Shown one piece after another: positions 7,092-14,673 of a stretch of DNA of 64,000 nt. This stretch comes from a bacterium (GTDB lineage: Bacteria > UBP6 > UBA1177), in contig JAFQZM010000031.1 in assembly GCA_017405875.1 (NCBI GenBank), positions 17,532 to 81,531 on the forward strand. Reading direction: 5' to 3'. The translations under genes and the position numbers were made by a program. Position 1 is the first letter of the stretch. Each line of letters starts with the position of its first letter. The notes beneath the pieces are model-generated. The model saw only the letters and a program-made list of their open reading frames with translations, was not told the origin of the DNA and ran no database searches.

Positions 7092-8543
7092 ATGAAACAG
7101 TTTGAAATCATACAATCAATGAAAGAAAATGTATTCCCCAAGTCAACCGGCCTTAATGTGGCTCTGCTCATAGGCTCATGCGCAAGAGGAACTCTCACTG
7201 CGAAATCCGATATAGACATCTCGCTTTGGATTGACAAAGAACTTTTTGATGTAGACAAATTCATATCATTGTTAAAAGAGTTCGTTGGTGGCATAAAAAA
7301 AATTCTTCCGGTAGCAATGCGCGGGAAAATTGCTGTTTATTTTTCGGATTGTCCAAAGATGGAACTGCTAATTTTTTCAACAATTGACGGGCTTGACAGA
7401 CATTTTCTCGGTTCGGAAATAGAAAACCGGCTGGAAAATGTTTTATTTTCAAAAGACGGAAGTACGAAAGAAAAACTTTTATCTCATTTAAATGCAATCC
7501 TTTTGCAAAAAAAAGAGAAGGCTCCTTATGAAAAAGAGAGAATTGTCAGAGAACTTGCCGACAGATTTCTCTATGAATTTGAAAATGCCTCCTCCAAGCA
7601 CAAAAGAAGTGACAGTTATAAGTTTTATTTTGACTACAATATCGCCTTTCAGATAGCCGTACAACTTTCTTATATTGCTCGCGGAAGTATGGAACATTAT
7701 TACCTGCCTAAGAACTTTTCAAACGGCATGAGCAATGAAAAAAAAGAGGAATTTATATCCCTTGCCGGCTCATTGGATCTTCAGGAAGCCAATAAGAAAA
7801 AAAGATTGCTCCTTGATTTTTTCTATGAAGCGATACAAAACTGCAATATTCATTCAAAAGCAGAAACTGACAACATTAAAGAGTTCCTTGAATCGGTGTA
7901 TAGCCGTGATTATATTTGGAATTTCAGAGACATTTCTCTTTTTTGCAAACATTGCAAAAGCGGATTGGTTTTCCGTTCCTCAAGTTTTACCAGATATCAG
8001 CATGATAAATCGGTTTTTGAATCTGTGATCAAACAATACAAAATCAATTTGATAGTAGATCTGCGTGAAGACAAAGAATTAGAAGGAAACTCTTATGACA
8101 AAGAAATATTAGAAACTCACGGCATCAGATATCTTAATCTTGCAATCGATACAAAACGCCCGTTAATAAATTTTGCAGACAACTTGCGGCTTGACATGGA
8201 AAAAGAATATCGCTGGTTTGCTGTCGGAAACAAGGATTTCTTTAACAACCTTTTTACTCAAATAAATCCTGAAAAAGATGTAATGATGATCCACTGTTTT
8301 GCAGGGAAAGATCGTACAGGTTGTGTCTGTGCACTGATAGAACTCCTTGCCGGAGAATCGAAAAATACTGTAGAAACTGATTATCTTGAAAGTGAAATGG
8401 ACAGTAAGATCGAATACATAAGAGCATTTATTGATGCGATTGATGAATGCGGAGGAGCTGAAAAATTTTTGTTGTCCTGCGGCATTCCTGCTGAAACAAT
8501 CGATCTTTGGAAAAAAACTATAAAAAACAAAGAGGTGCGATGA
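7092..8543 (+). CDS. Nucleotidyltransferase / tyrosine-phosphatase fusion
   Basis: The 483-residue product starts with a minimal nucleotidyltransferase fold: GSCARG near residue 27 followed by SDIDISLWID, the G-S-x9-D-x-D metal site of Pol-beta-like NTases. The middle (about 110-270) is helical and unassigned. The C-terminal half is a Y_phosphatase3-type tyrosine phosphatase with the loop HCFAGKDRTG near 400 (HC-x5-R) and an upstream IVDLREDKEL general-acid region. The NTase could transfer a nucleotide to a sugar, protein or antibiotic; the phosphatase could remove a phosphate from the same molecule. GGAG lies upstream of the ATG, and the gene overlaps the next by ATGA. I do not recognise this fusion from a characterised pathway. 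Confidence 0.8.
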   Translation: MKQFEIIQSMKENVFPKSTGLNVALLIGSCARGTLTAKSDIDISLWIDKELFDVDKFISLLKEFVGGIKKILPVAMRGKIAVYFSDCPKMELLIFSTIDGLDRHFLGSEIENRLENVLFSKDGSTKEKLLSHLNAILLQKKEKAPYEKERIVRELADRFLYEFENASSKHKRSDSYKFYFDYNIAFQIAVQLSYIARGSMEHYYLPKNFSNGMSNEKKEEFISLAGSLDLQEANKKKRLLLDFFYEAIQNCNIHSKAETDNIKEFLESVYSRDYIWNFRDISLFCKHCKSGLVFRSSSFTRYQHDKSVFESVIKQYKINLIVDLREDKELEGNSYDKEILETHGIRYLNLAIDTKRPLINFADNLRLDMEKEYRWFAVGNKDFFNNLFTQINPEKDVMMIHCFAGKDRTGCVCALIELLAGESKNTVETDYLESEMDSKIEYIRAFIDAIDECGGAEKFLLSCGIPAETIDLWKKTIKNKEVR

Positions 8544-9145
8544 ATAACTTTTTAAGCGAAGTCCGGAAAATCAAAAATCCTGGCCGTGAAAAAATTGCCG
8601 TTTTAATTCGGCATGGTGAACGTGAAAACATACCGGAAGGAACTTTCGGAAACGAAATTCTCCTGACAGAAAAAGGGAAACATGATTCAACGGAACTTGG
8701 GAAACAGCTTGCTGCTTATCGAATTAACAAAATTTTTACCAGTCCCGTCAAACGTTGTGTGCAAACTGCAGAGATGATAAAAAAAGGTTTGAGACAGGAT
8801 GTTAAGATAATTCTTTCGAACCAGCTTGGGAATCCCGGATTTCATATTTCTAACGGACATACAGCCGGAAAAGCTTTTTTGGATTACGGATGTTTCGGAG
8901 TTTTCGAACGATTCTTACACAACGAGAATATCGAAGGTGTTGCCGACGCAAATTCTCTTAGAACCGACGCGGTCAACTGGCTGTATAAAGAAACTCAGGA
9001 AAATGGTCTGACCTTGTTTATAACACATGACTCGTTGATTGCTCATTTCGCATTCGCAAACAACATAAGAGAATATTCTCCCGACAATTGGGTCGATTTT
9101 CTGGATGGTATAATATTAAATTTTTCAGAGGGAACGAAAAAGTGA
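8540..9145 (+). CDS. Histidine phosphatase family protein
   Basis: The ATG at 8540 overlaps the previous stop (ATGA) and follows AGAGGT; an upstream in-frame start at 8507 lies within the preceding gene and is not preferred. The 201-residue product is a phosphoglycerate-mutase-like phosphatase: LIRHGERE near residue 20 contains the catalytic histidine, TSPVKRCVQTAE supplies the phosphate-binding arginine, and FITHDSLIAH near 165 gives the second histidine. It probably hydrolyses a small phosphorylated metabolite made by the operon. The gene overlaps the carbamoyltransferase gene by GTGA. Confidence 0.85.
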   Translation: MNNFLSEVRKIKNPGREKIAVLIRHGERENIPEGTFGNEILLTEKGKHDSTELGKQLAAYRINKIFTSPVKRCVQTAEMIKKGLRQDVKIILSNQLGNPGFHISNGHTAGKAFLDYGCFGVFERFLHNENIEGVADANSLRTDAVNWLYKETQENGLTLFITHDSLIAHFAFANNIREYSPDNWVDFLDGIILNFSEGTKK

Positions 9146-10809
9146 AACCTACTCTTGCACTTTACGGAATAAAAGACCGCAACAACACAAAATATCCGGC
9201 TTTCGTTCACGATCACAATCTCTGTCTCATGCAGGACGGGAAAATTATTCAGTACCTGCAGCTGGAACGCTACACGCGGCGGAAGTATGACAACCGTTTG
9301 GATCTCTTCATTGAAGAACTGGCGGAGAATCGAATTATTGATCTCCCCGAAGATTTTGACTTCGTGTGCGTCAATGATTTTACCGGAAACGCTTTCATTT
9401 CCTCTGGCGGAAGATGGCATTTCGAGTCTGATTTCCGGGAAACGCTTTCACCCGAACTGATTCCGGCGCGCGCTTACCTGAACGATGCCGGCGGTTTCGG
9501 TGGAAAAGAGTTGCCGGCTTTCTGCTGCCCGCACGAAATCGCACATATTTTTTCCGCTGTTCCTTTTTACGGAGAGTTTAGGGAAAACAGTCTTCTCGTT
9601 TCTTTTGACGGGGCTTCAAGCCTTGGAAATTATTCAGCATTTTTGTATCAAAACGCTAAATTGACGCTTGTTGAAAACAATTGGTCGGATTTAGGTTTTG
9701 CCTCAAAATTTTTCAACGACAACAAACTTTCCTTTCTTATGCTTGGCGCAGAACAGGCCGAGCATTGCTCCGTTCCCGGGAAACTCATGGGGTTTGCAAG
9801 TTGGGGAAAGTATGATCCTGAAATTGAAATCTGGCTCCGTGAAAACGACTTTTTCAACCGCTACAATAATTTCAGCGGAAGCGGAATCCTTGATTCAATC
9901 AGGAAGCGCTTCGGTGATGTCTGTTCCGGCTTTGATACTCACAACGCTTTCTTGCAGGATTGTGCGGCAACCTTACAGCATATTTTTGAAAATGCAGTGC
10001 TTGAAAAACTCACTTCTCTTCAGGAAAAATTTCATGCCGATTACCTCTATTACGGCGGCGGTTGCGCACTAAACATCGTTACGAACACGAAAATCGTCGA
10101 AAGCGGTCTCTTCAAGGATGTGTTTATCGCTCCCTGCTGCAATGACAGCGGCCTAAGCATGGGTGCTGCCGCATTTATGGAAATACAGAAAGGAAACAAA
10201 ATTCAATTTCACAATCCATATCTCTGCAATGCAGGACTTTCAGAAACAGAATATGAAGTTTCGGATTCTGAAATAAAGGCAACAGCAGAACTTCTTATGC
10301 AGCACAAAATTGCAGGGATCTGCAACGGAACAGCGGAAACCGGTCCCCGCGCTCTCGGGAACAGAAGCCTTGTCGCTCTTGCCGACAGCAGAGAACTGGC
10401 TCAGAAAATTAGTATGGAAGTAAAAAAACGCGAATGGTATCGTCCGGTTGCACCGATTATGCTGCTTGAGAATGCAAAAACCGTTGTCGAACAGAAAGTG
10501 TCATTTCTCGCCCGTTTTATGCTTCAGGACTTCACTGTCAAAAACGGATACCGTGAAAAAATGGCCGGAGTGGTTCATGCGAACAACACTGCGAGGATAC
10601 AGACTGTTGCGGACAAATCAGAAAATCCGTTTATGTTCCGCCTTCTTTCTTTTCTGCATGAAAAATACGGAGTCAATGCGCTTATCAACACATCTTTCAA
10701 TGCACAGGGCGAACCGATAGTCCATACTGCGCAGCAGGCTTTACAGTCAGCGAAAAAAATGAAACTTGATGGAATAGTGATTAACGGAAAATTGGAGGTT
10801 TTAAGATGA
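9142..10809 (+). CDS. Carbamoyltransferase, NodU/CmcH family
   Basis: The GTG at 9142 overlaps the upstream TGA and follows AGAGGGA; the earlier in-frame start at 9088 lies inside the histidine phosphatase gene. The 555-residue product has the family hallmarks: SFDGASSLGNY near 155-165, the histidine-rich segment HEIAHIF, YYGGGCALN near 305 (ATP-binding HSP70-like fold), NDSGLSMGAA and ETGPRALGNRSLVA near 398. Enzymes of this family use carbamoyl phosphate and ATP to carbamoylate sugars, antibiotics or tobramycin-like aminoglycosides. Here the acceptor is probably the glycoside made by neighbouring enzymes. It is cytoplasmic and transcribed within the 4.5-12.4 kb operon. Confidence 0.9.
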   Translation: MKPTLALYGIKDRNNTKYPAFVHDHNLCLMQDGKIIQYLQLERYTRRKYDNRLDLFIEELAENRIIDLPEDFDFVCVNDFTGNAFISSGGRWHFESDFRETLSPELIPARAYLNDAGGFGGKELPAFCCPHEIAHIFSAVPFYGEFRENSLLVSFDGASSLGNYSAFLYQNAKLTLVENNWSDLGFASKFFNDNKLSFLMLGAEQAEHCSVPGKLMGFASWGKYDPEIEIWLRENDFFNRYNNFSGSGILDSIRKRFGDVCSGFDTHNAFLQDCAATLQHIFENAVLEKLTSLQEKFHADYLYYGGGCALNIVTNTKIVESGLFKDVFIAPCCNDSGLSMGAAAFMEIQKGNKIQFHNPYLCNAGLSETEYEVSDSEIKATAELLMQHKIAGICNGTAETGPRALGNRSLVALADSRELAQKISMEVKKREWYRPVAPIMLLENAKTVVEQKVSFLARFMLQDFTVKNGYREKMAGVVHANNTARIQTVADKSENPFMFRLLSFLHEKYGVNALINTSFNAQGEPIVHTAQQALQSAKKMKLDGIVINGKLEVLR

Positions 10810-11504
10810 ACTGGCGTGAAATAAAAGATGATCAAACTGAAAAACGGTTTTATTTTAACGGGGAGCCCCTTTTCAAACAGTTCAAGTCGCTTCTCAAATT
10901 CCACGAACCGGGACTCGCACCTGTTGAGGATGAAAGCGGCTGGTATCATATTGATGTCAACGGAAATGAAATATATCCGGAACGTTACGAGCGGACTTTC
11001 GGTTTCTACTGCAATCGTGCTGCAGTAACATCAAAAGAGGGTTGTTTTCACATCGGAACGGACGGAAAATCGGCATATTCCGAACGATATGCATGGTGTG
11101 GAAATTTTCAGGAAAACATCTGCACTGTCCGTGACAAAAACGTCAACTATTTTCACATTGATACGGACGGGAAGCGGCTTTACAAGGAAAACTATCTTTA
11201 TGCCGGTGATTTCCGCGACGGAATTGCCTGCGTAAAATGTTCCGACGGTTTTTGGCGGCATATAAAGGCAGACGGCACTTTTCTGAACTCAAAAGGCTTT
11301 CTGGATCTGGGAGTTTTCCACAAAAATATCGCTCCAGCCCGTGACGAAAATGGCTGGTTTCATTCGGATGTCAGAGGCGAACCTCTTTATGCCGAGAGAT
11401 ATCTGAACATTGAACCGTTCTACAACGGATTCGCCCTGGTAACGAATTTCGACTGGTCAAAAAAAATAATCAACGAAAAAGGTGAGGTGATCTTATGTCT
11501 TTAA
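10806..11504 (+). CDS. WG-like repeat protein
   Basis: The start overlaps the carbamoyltransferase stop (ATGA), with GGAGG upstream. The 232-residue product consists of about five tandem units of roughly 37-40 residues built around a F/Y-H-I-D-x-D/N-G-K motif, then Y-x-E-R-Y, then a G-x-F strand and a short A-V-x-x strand (for example YHIDVNGNEIYPERY, FHIDTDGKRLYKENY). This matches the WG (KWG) repeat family in layout. Such repeats form beta structures thought to bind proteins or glycans; no catalytic residues are evident. No signal peptide is visible, so it probably acts in the cytosol as a scaffold for the operon's enzymes or substrate. Confidence 0.75.
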   Translation: MNWREIKDDQTEKRFYFNGEPLFKQFKSLLKFHEPGLAPVEDESGWYHIDVNGNEIYPERYERTFGFYCNRAAVTSKEGCFHIGTDGKSAYSERYAWCGNFQENICTVRDKNVNYFHIDTDGKRLYKENYLYAGDFRDGIACVKCSDGFWRHIKADGTFLNSKGFLDLGVFHKNIAPARDENGWFHSDVRGEPLYAERYLNIEPFYNGFALVTNFDWSKKIINEKGEVILCL

Positions 11505-12433
11505 AAAACAAAAAAATTCTGGTAACAGGCGCACTAGGCTTCATCGGACGCACACTTTTGGAGACTTTAATCGAACAAGACTGCGGTGCGGAACTTTACG
11601 GAATCGATATAAAAAAGTTCCCTGAAAATGCCGAAAAACTGAGATCCGTTCATTTTGAGAATATCGACATCAGGGATGAAGATAAAATCAAATCATATAT
11701 CCGCAAAAACCACTTTGACGGGATCGTGCATCTTGCAGCCGTAAGCCGTGTTGCGGTAGCGGAAGAAGACAAAAAGAAATGCATTGACACGAACTACAAG
11801 GGAACAAAATATATTGCCGAAGCCGTAAGTGAGAATCCCGATTCATGGATGATTTTCGGAAGCAGCCGCGAAGTTTACGGTGAACAGGAAAAATTTCCTG
11901 TTTCAGAGGATGCGGAACTCCTTCCGTTAAACATTTACGGATTCTATAAACTTGAAGGAGAACGGATCGTTCGGGGAAATGTAAAAAAGCACGTTATCCT
12001 CCGTTTTTCGAATGTTTACGGCAATGAATATGATATTCCGGAACGTGTGATTCCAAAATTTACAGCAACTGCCCTTGAAGGCGGCGAGCTGGTTCTGGAA
12101 GGCGGCGAACAAATAATAGATTTCACTCATATAGATGACACAGTTTTTGCAATTATCCAATGCATGTCGGCACTTGAAAAAAACGAAATTATGCAGAAAA
12201 CGATGCATATCCTTCCAGGAATAGGCCGCAATATTACCGATATAATTGATATTTTGCGTAGCAACGGATTGAATTTTTCGGTAAAACGGAATGCTCCACG
12301 CAGTTATGATGTCCAAAAATTCATAGGAGACTCAAAAAAATGTAGAGATTTTTTAAAAGGTATCTCTTTTACGGACTTGGAAACAGGAATCCAGAAATTA
12401 ATCGAAATCTACCAATCGAAAAAAAGAAAATGA
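11495..12433 (+). CDS. NAD-dependent epimerase/dehydratase (extended SDR)
   Basis: The gene overlaps the previous one by 10 bp and follows GGTGAGG. The 312-residue product is an extended short-chain dehydrogenase: GALGFIGRTLLE near residue 12 binds NAD, HLAAVSRV and FGSSREVYG carry the catalytic serine region, and YGFYKLEGE supplies the Y-x3-K pair. It probably epimerises, dehydrates or reduces a nucleotide-activated sugar. It is the last gene of the biosynthetic operon; the next gene lies behind its own conserved upstream element. Confidence 0.9.
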   Translation: MSLKNKKILVTGALGFIGRTLLETLIEQDCGAELYGIDIKKFPENAEKLRSVHFENIDIRDEDKIKSYIRKNHFDGIVHLAAVSRVAVAEEDKKKCIDTNYKGTKYIAEAVSENPDSWMIFGSSREVYGEQEKFPVSEDAELLPLNIYGFYKLEGERIVRGNVKKHVILRFSNVYGNEYDIPERVIPKFTATALEGGELVLEGGEQIIDFTHIDDTVFAIIQCMSALEKNEIMQKTMHILPGIGRNITDIIDILRSNGLNFSVKRNAPRSYDVQKFIGDSKKCRDFLKGISFTDLETGIQKLIEIYQSKKRK

Positions 12434-12440
12434 TAATTTT

Positions 12441-12488
12441 TTGTCAACTCTCTCATTTTCCACCCCTTACATGTCGTGTAGGCGTTTG
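12441..12488 (+). promoter_or_regulatory. Conserved 48-bp upstream element, copy B
   Basis: This starts TTGTCAACTC, then T/C-rich spacer, then CACCCCTTACATGTCGTGT. It is the most divergent of the four copies but keeps the spacing between TTGTCAAC and the CTTA core. It sits 74 bp upstream of the gene at 12515. Confidence 0.6.
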
Positions 12489-12514
12489 ATTGACAAGACA
12501 AATGGAGGGAAAAG

Positions 12515-12805
12515 ATGAAAGACGATTTCGGAAGAGATTTGAGATGCAAAAGCACGGGAAAGATCTGCTACACTGAAAGAGAAGCGGGAAACGCTCTCAA
12601 CGGAGCAAAAAAATGCGGACACGCGAACGAGATCCCGAAAAGGAAATATTACTGCTCAAAATGCGGCTGCTACCACCTTACGCACTATTCCTTCTACAAA
12701 AGTGACAAACCTCAGCGCGAATTCAGACGAAAACTCAGAAACATTATCGCTTTTGAAGACGACAGAACATGGCACGAAGAATACCGTCTTCTTTGCGTTG
12801 CCTAA
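12515..12805 (+). CDS. Small zinc-ribbon-like protein
   Basis: The 96-residue product is basic. The central YYCSKCGCYHLTHY (about residues 48-61) gives a C-x2-C-x-C/H cluster of the type seen in small zinc-ribbon proteins of phages and plasmids (YCxxCxxYHLT). An N-terminal pair of cysteines (CKSTGKIC) could complete a second knuckle. The ribosome site ATGGAGGG lies 6 nt upstream. Function is unknown; a nucleic-acid-binding role is plausible. It is preceded by conserved element B and followed 25 bp later by the DUF1566 lipoprotein gene, probably in one transcript. Confidence 0.65.
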   Translation: MKDDFGRDLRCKSTGKICYTEREAGNALNGAKKCGHANEIPKRKYYCSKCGCYHLTHYSFYKSDKPQREFRRKLRNIIAFEDDRTWHEEYRLLCVA

Positions 12806-12830
12806 AACAACCACATAACGGAGGGAAACG

Positions 12831-14567
12831 ATGAAAAATATCTCAATGATCTTACACCTTTGCATGATTACACTCTGCTTGATGTCCGGCTGTTCTTCAA
12901 AAGAAGAAGTTCAGAAAGCAAAAAACGAAGGCATAATTCTGCTTCAAGACACTGAAAATGATCCCGATCCTGCCATACGCCGTGAGAAGCAGTCCACTGT
13001 AAAAACCGATGTCGCTCCAAATCTTATGTGGTCGCAGCCCTCTCCCGGACCGATGTATTACGACACCATCGCAGAATACTGCGAAGAGCTGCGCGAAGAC
13101 GGTTTTTCCGACTGGAGAGCGCCGACAACCGGGGAATTGAAATCAATCATGAAGGAGTGTTCCGGTTTCAAGGAAGGAAGCAGCATATTCTACACAGAAA
13201 AAGAATCAGACACATTAAAGAGTGATGTCAACGGATTTTTTCTTTACGAGGGCTGTTTCTGGTCTTTTAACGAAAAGGAAAATGACCGAGACTGGTTTAA
13301 CGGTTACGGGATGATTAGCGGAAGAAAAAGCTGTCTTGCCGATCCTGACTGGCATCCGTGCCGCCCGTGTAAGCGGGATCTCTGCCATGTTGCGTGCGTC
13401 AGGGAATCTTCCCCGAAAGATTTTGCCGGAGAAAAAATAATAGAAATCAAAAAAGCAGTTGTTCCCGACAAACTGCAGTGGTCTGAAAGCACGATGTCAG
13501 AGAAGAAAAACTACTCGGCTTCCCTACTTTCAGAGCGGCACATTATGTACACCGCCGCAAAAGAAATTTGCGATGAAAGCTGGGTTTGTGAAGAAGAGGA
13601 AGAACGGAAAATTCCCTGCGGATACCTGTACCGTGACTGCATGGACGACACTTTCGGGGTGCATGATGCCTATTCATACTGCGAATCTTTAAGAGAAGGA
13701 GGTTTCAGCGACTGGCGCCAGCCGACAATAGAAGAATTAAAATCGCTGCACGGCAGATATAAAAAGCCGGAAAAAGATGCAGACGAAAGTTTTTTCCTTG
13801 CTGCAAGAAGCAGTCACGGGGTACGCGCTCTCACGGCAAACAGTATCTGGGACGGCTCTCATGCAAGGCCAGACCGGTTCGGCTGGATATACAGCCCCGT
13901 GCTGGATCTCGCCCTCTATGTGCCGGTGATAAACCACGATACAAACGTAACCTGCGTGCGCGACAGAAAAGAGGACGACAACAAGGTCAAAACCAAAAAT
14001 AAACCTGTGAAATCATTGCCAAATTCCAAATCTTTGAAGTGGTCTGCCGAGGCAGCCGATCCGATGACATGGGAAGAAGCAAAAAATTACTGCGCCGACC
14101 TTGCGGAAAACAACCATTCCGACTGGCACCTGCCAAACATAGACGAATTGCGCACGCTCATTCAAAACTGCGACAAAACCAAAGCGGGAGGCAAATGCAG
14201 GATCAGCGAAAACAGACAGTGCCTTAATGAAAAATGCTGGAGCAAGGATTGCAACGGGTGCGGCAGAATCAACACGCTGCCGGCAAAAACGGAATACTAT
14301 GAGCTCGGAGAAGAAACAAAGAAACAACTCTTGGAAGAAATAAACGATCCCAAATTCAGCAGAATCAAATCAAACGATGCTTTCTGGTCGTCAACTCTCG
14401 ACCCGGAAAACACTAAAGAAGCATGGGGCGTTGACTTCTTGAATGCAAGAGTCGGTCATATGACAATACTTATTGACGCATACGATCGCGGAGGAGCACA
14501 TTCGGCAGATTTTCCGTATATTCTCGACTATAAACTCAAAGTCGTATGTGTAAGGAATAACCAATAA
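12831..14567 (+). CDS. Secreted lipoprotein with three DUF1566 domains
   Basis: The 578-residue product begins with a signal peptide and lipobox ending LMSGC, so it is an exported lipoprotein. Three copies of the DUF1566/Lcl C-terminal domain follow (about residues 65-195, 205-395 and 405-575), each with a C-x-x-L/F-R-x-x-G-F/H-S-D-W-R/H-x-P-x-x-x-E-L core, an FW/WSS-type segment, and a terminal V-x-C-V-R strand. Cysteines pair up within each domain and are probably disulfide-bonded. The family is a common surface domain in deltaproteobacteria and its biochemical role is not settled. The ribosome site GGAGGG precedes the ATG. Confidence 0.85.
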   Translation: MKNISMILHLCMITLCLMSGCSSKEEVQKAKNEGIILLQDTENDPDPAIRREKQSTVKTDVAPNLMWSQPSPGPMYYDTIAEYCEELREDGFSDWRAPTTGELKSIMKECSGFKEGSSIFYTEKESDTLKSDVNGFFLYEGCFWSFNEKENDRDWFNGYGMISGRKSCLADPDWHPCRPCKRDLCHVACVRESSPKDFAGEKIIEIKKAVVPDKLQWSESTMSEKKNYSASLLSERHIMYTAAKEICDESWVCEEEEERKIPCGYLYRDCMDDTFGVHDAYSYCESLREGGFSDWRQPTIEELKSLHGRYKKPEKDADESFFLAARSSHGVRALTANSIWDGSHARPDRFGWIYSPVLDLALYVPVINHDTNVTCVRDRKEDDNKVKTKNKPVKSLPNSKSLKWSAEAADPMTWEEAKNYCADLAENNHSDWHLPNIDELRTLIQNCDKTKAGGKCRISENRQCLNEKCWSKDCNGCGRINTLPAKTEYYELGEETKKQLLEEINDPKFSRIKSNDAFWSSTLDPENTKEAWGVDFLNARVGHMTILIDAYDRGGAHSADFPYILDYKLKVVCVRNNQ

Positions 14568-14599
14568 TTTAACATCTTTATGCTTTTTGCACAGAATTT

Positions 14600-14647
14600 T
14601 TGTCAACTCAGGGATTTTTTACCGCTTATAAGTGGTGTGAGTTGATG
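14600..14647 (+). promoter_or_regulatory. Conserved 48-bp upstream element, copy C
   Basis: TTGTCAACTC, then T-rich spacer, then ACCGCTTATAAGTGGTGTG. The core ACCGCTTATAAGTGGT is a near-palindrome, which fits an operator as well as a promoter. It lies 27 bp upstream of the helicase start at 14674. Confidence 0.7.
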
Positions 14648-14673
14648 GTCAACTGTAAAATGGAGGTTTTAAA

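Noticed and set aside
14568..14673. Element C as an ordinary sigma-70 promoter only
   Set aside because: TTGTCA to the TTATA-like box is about 20 bp, longer than usual, so it is reported as an element of unknown type rather than a simple promoter.
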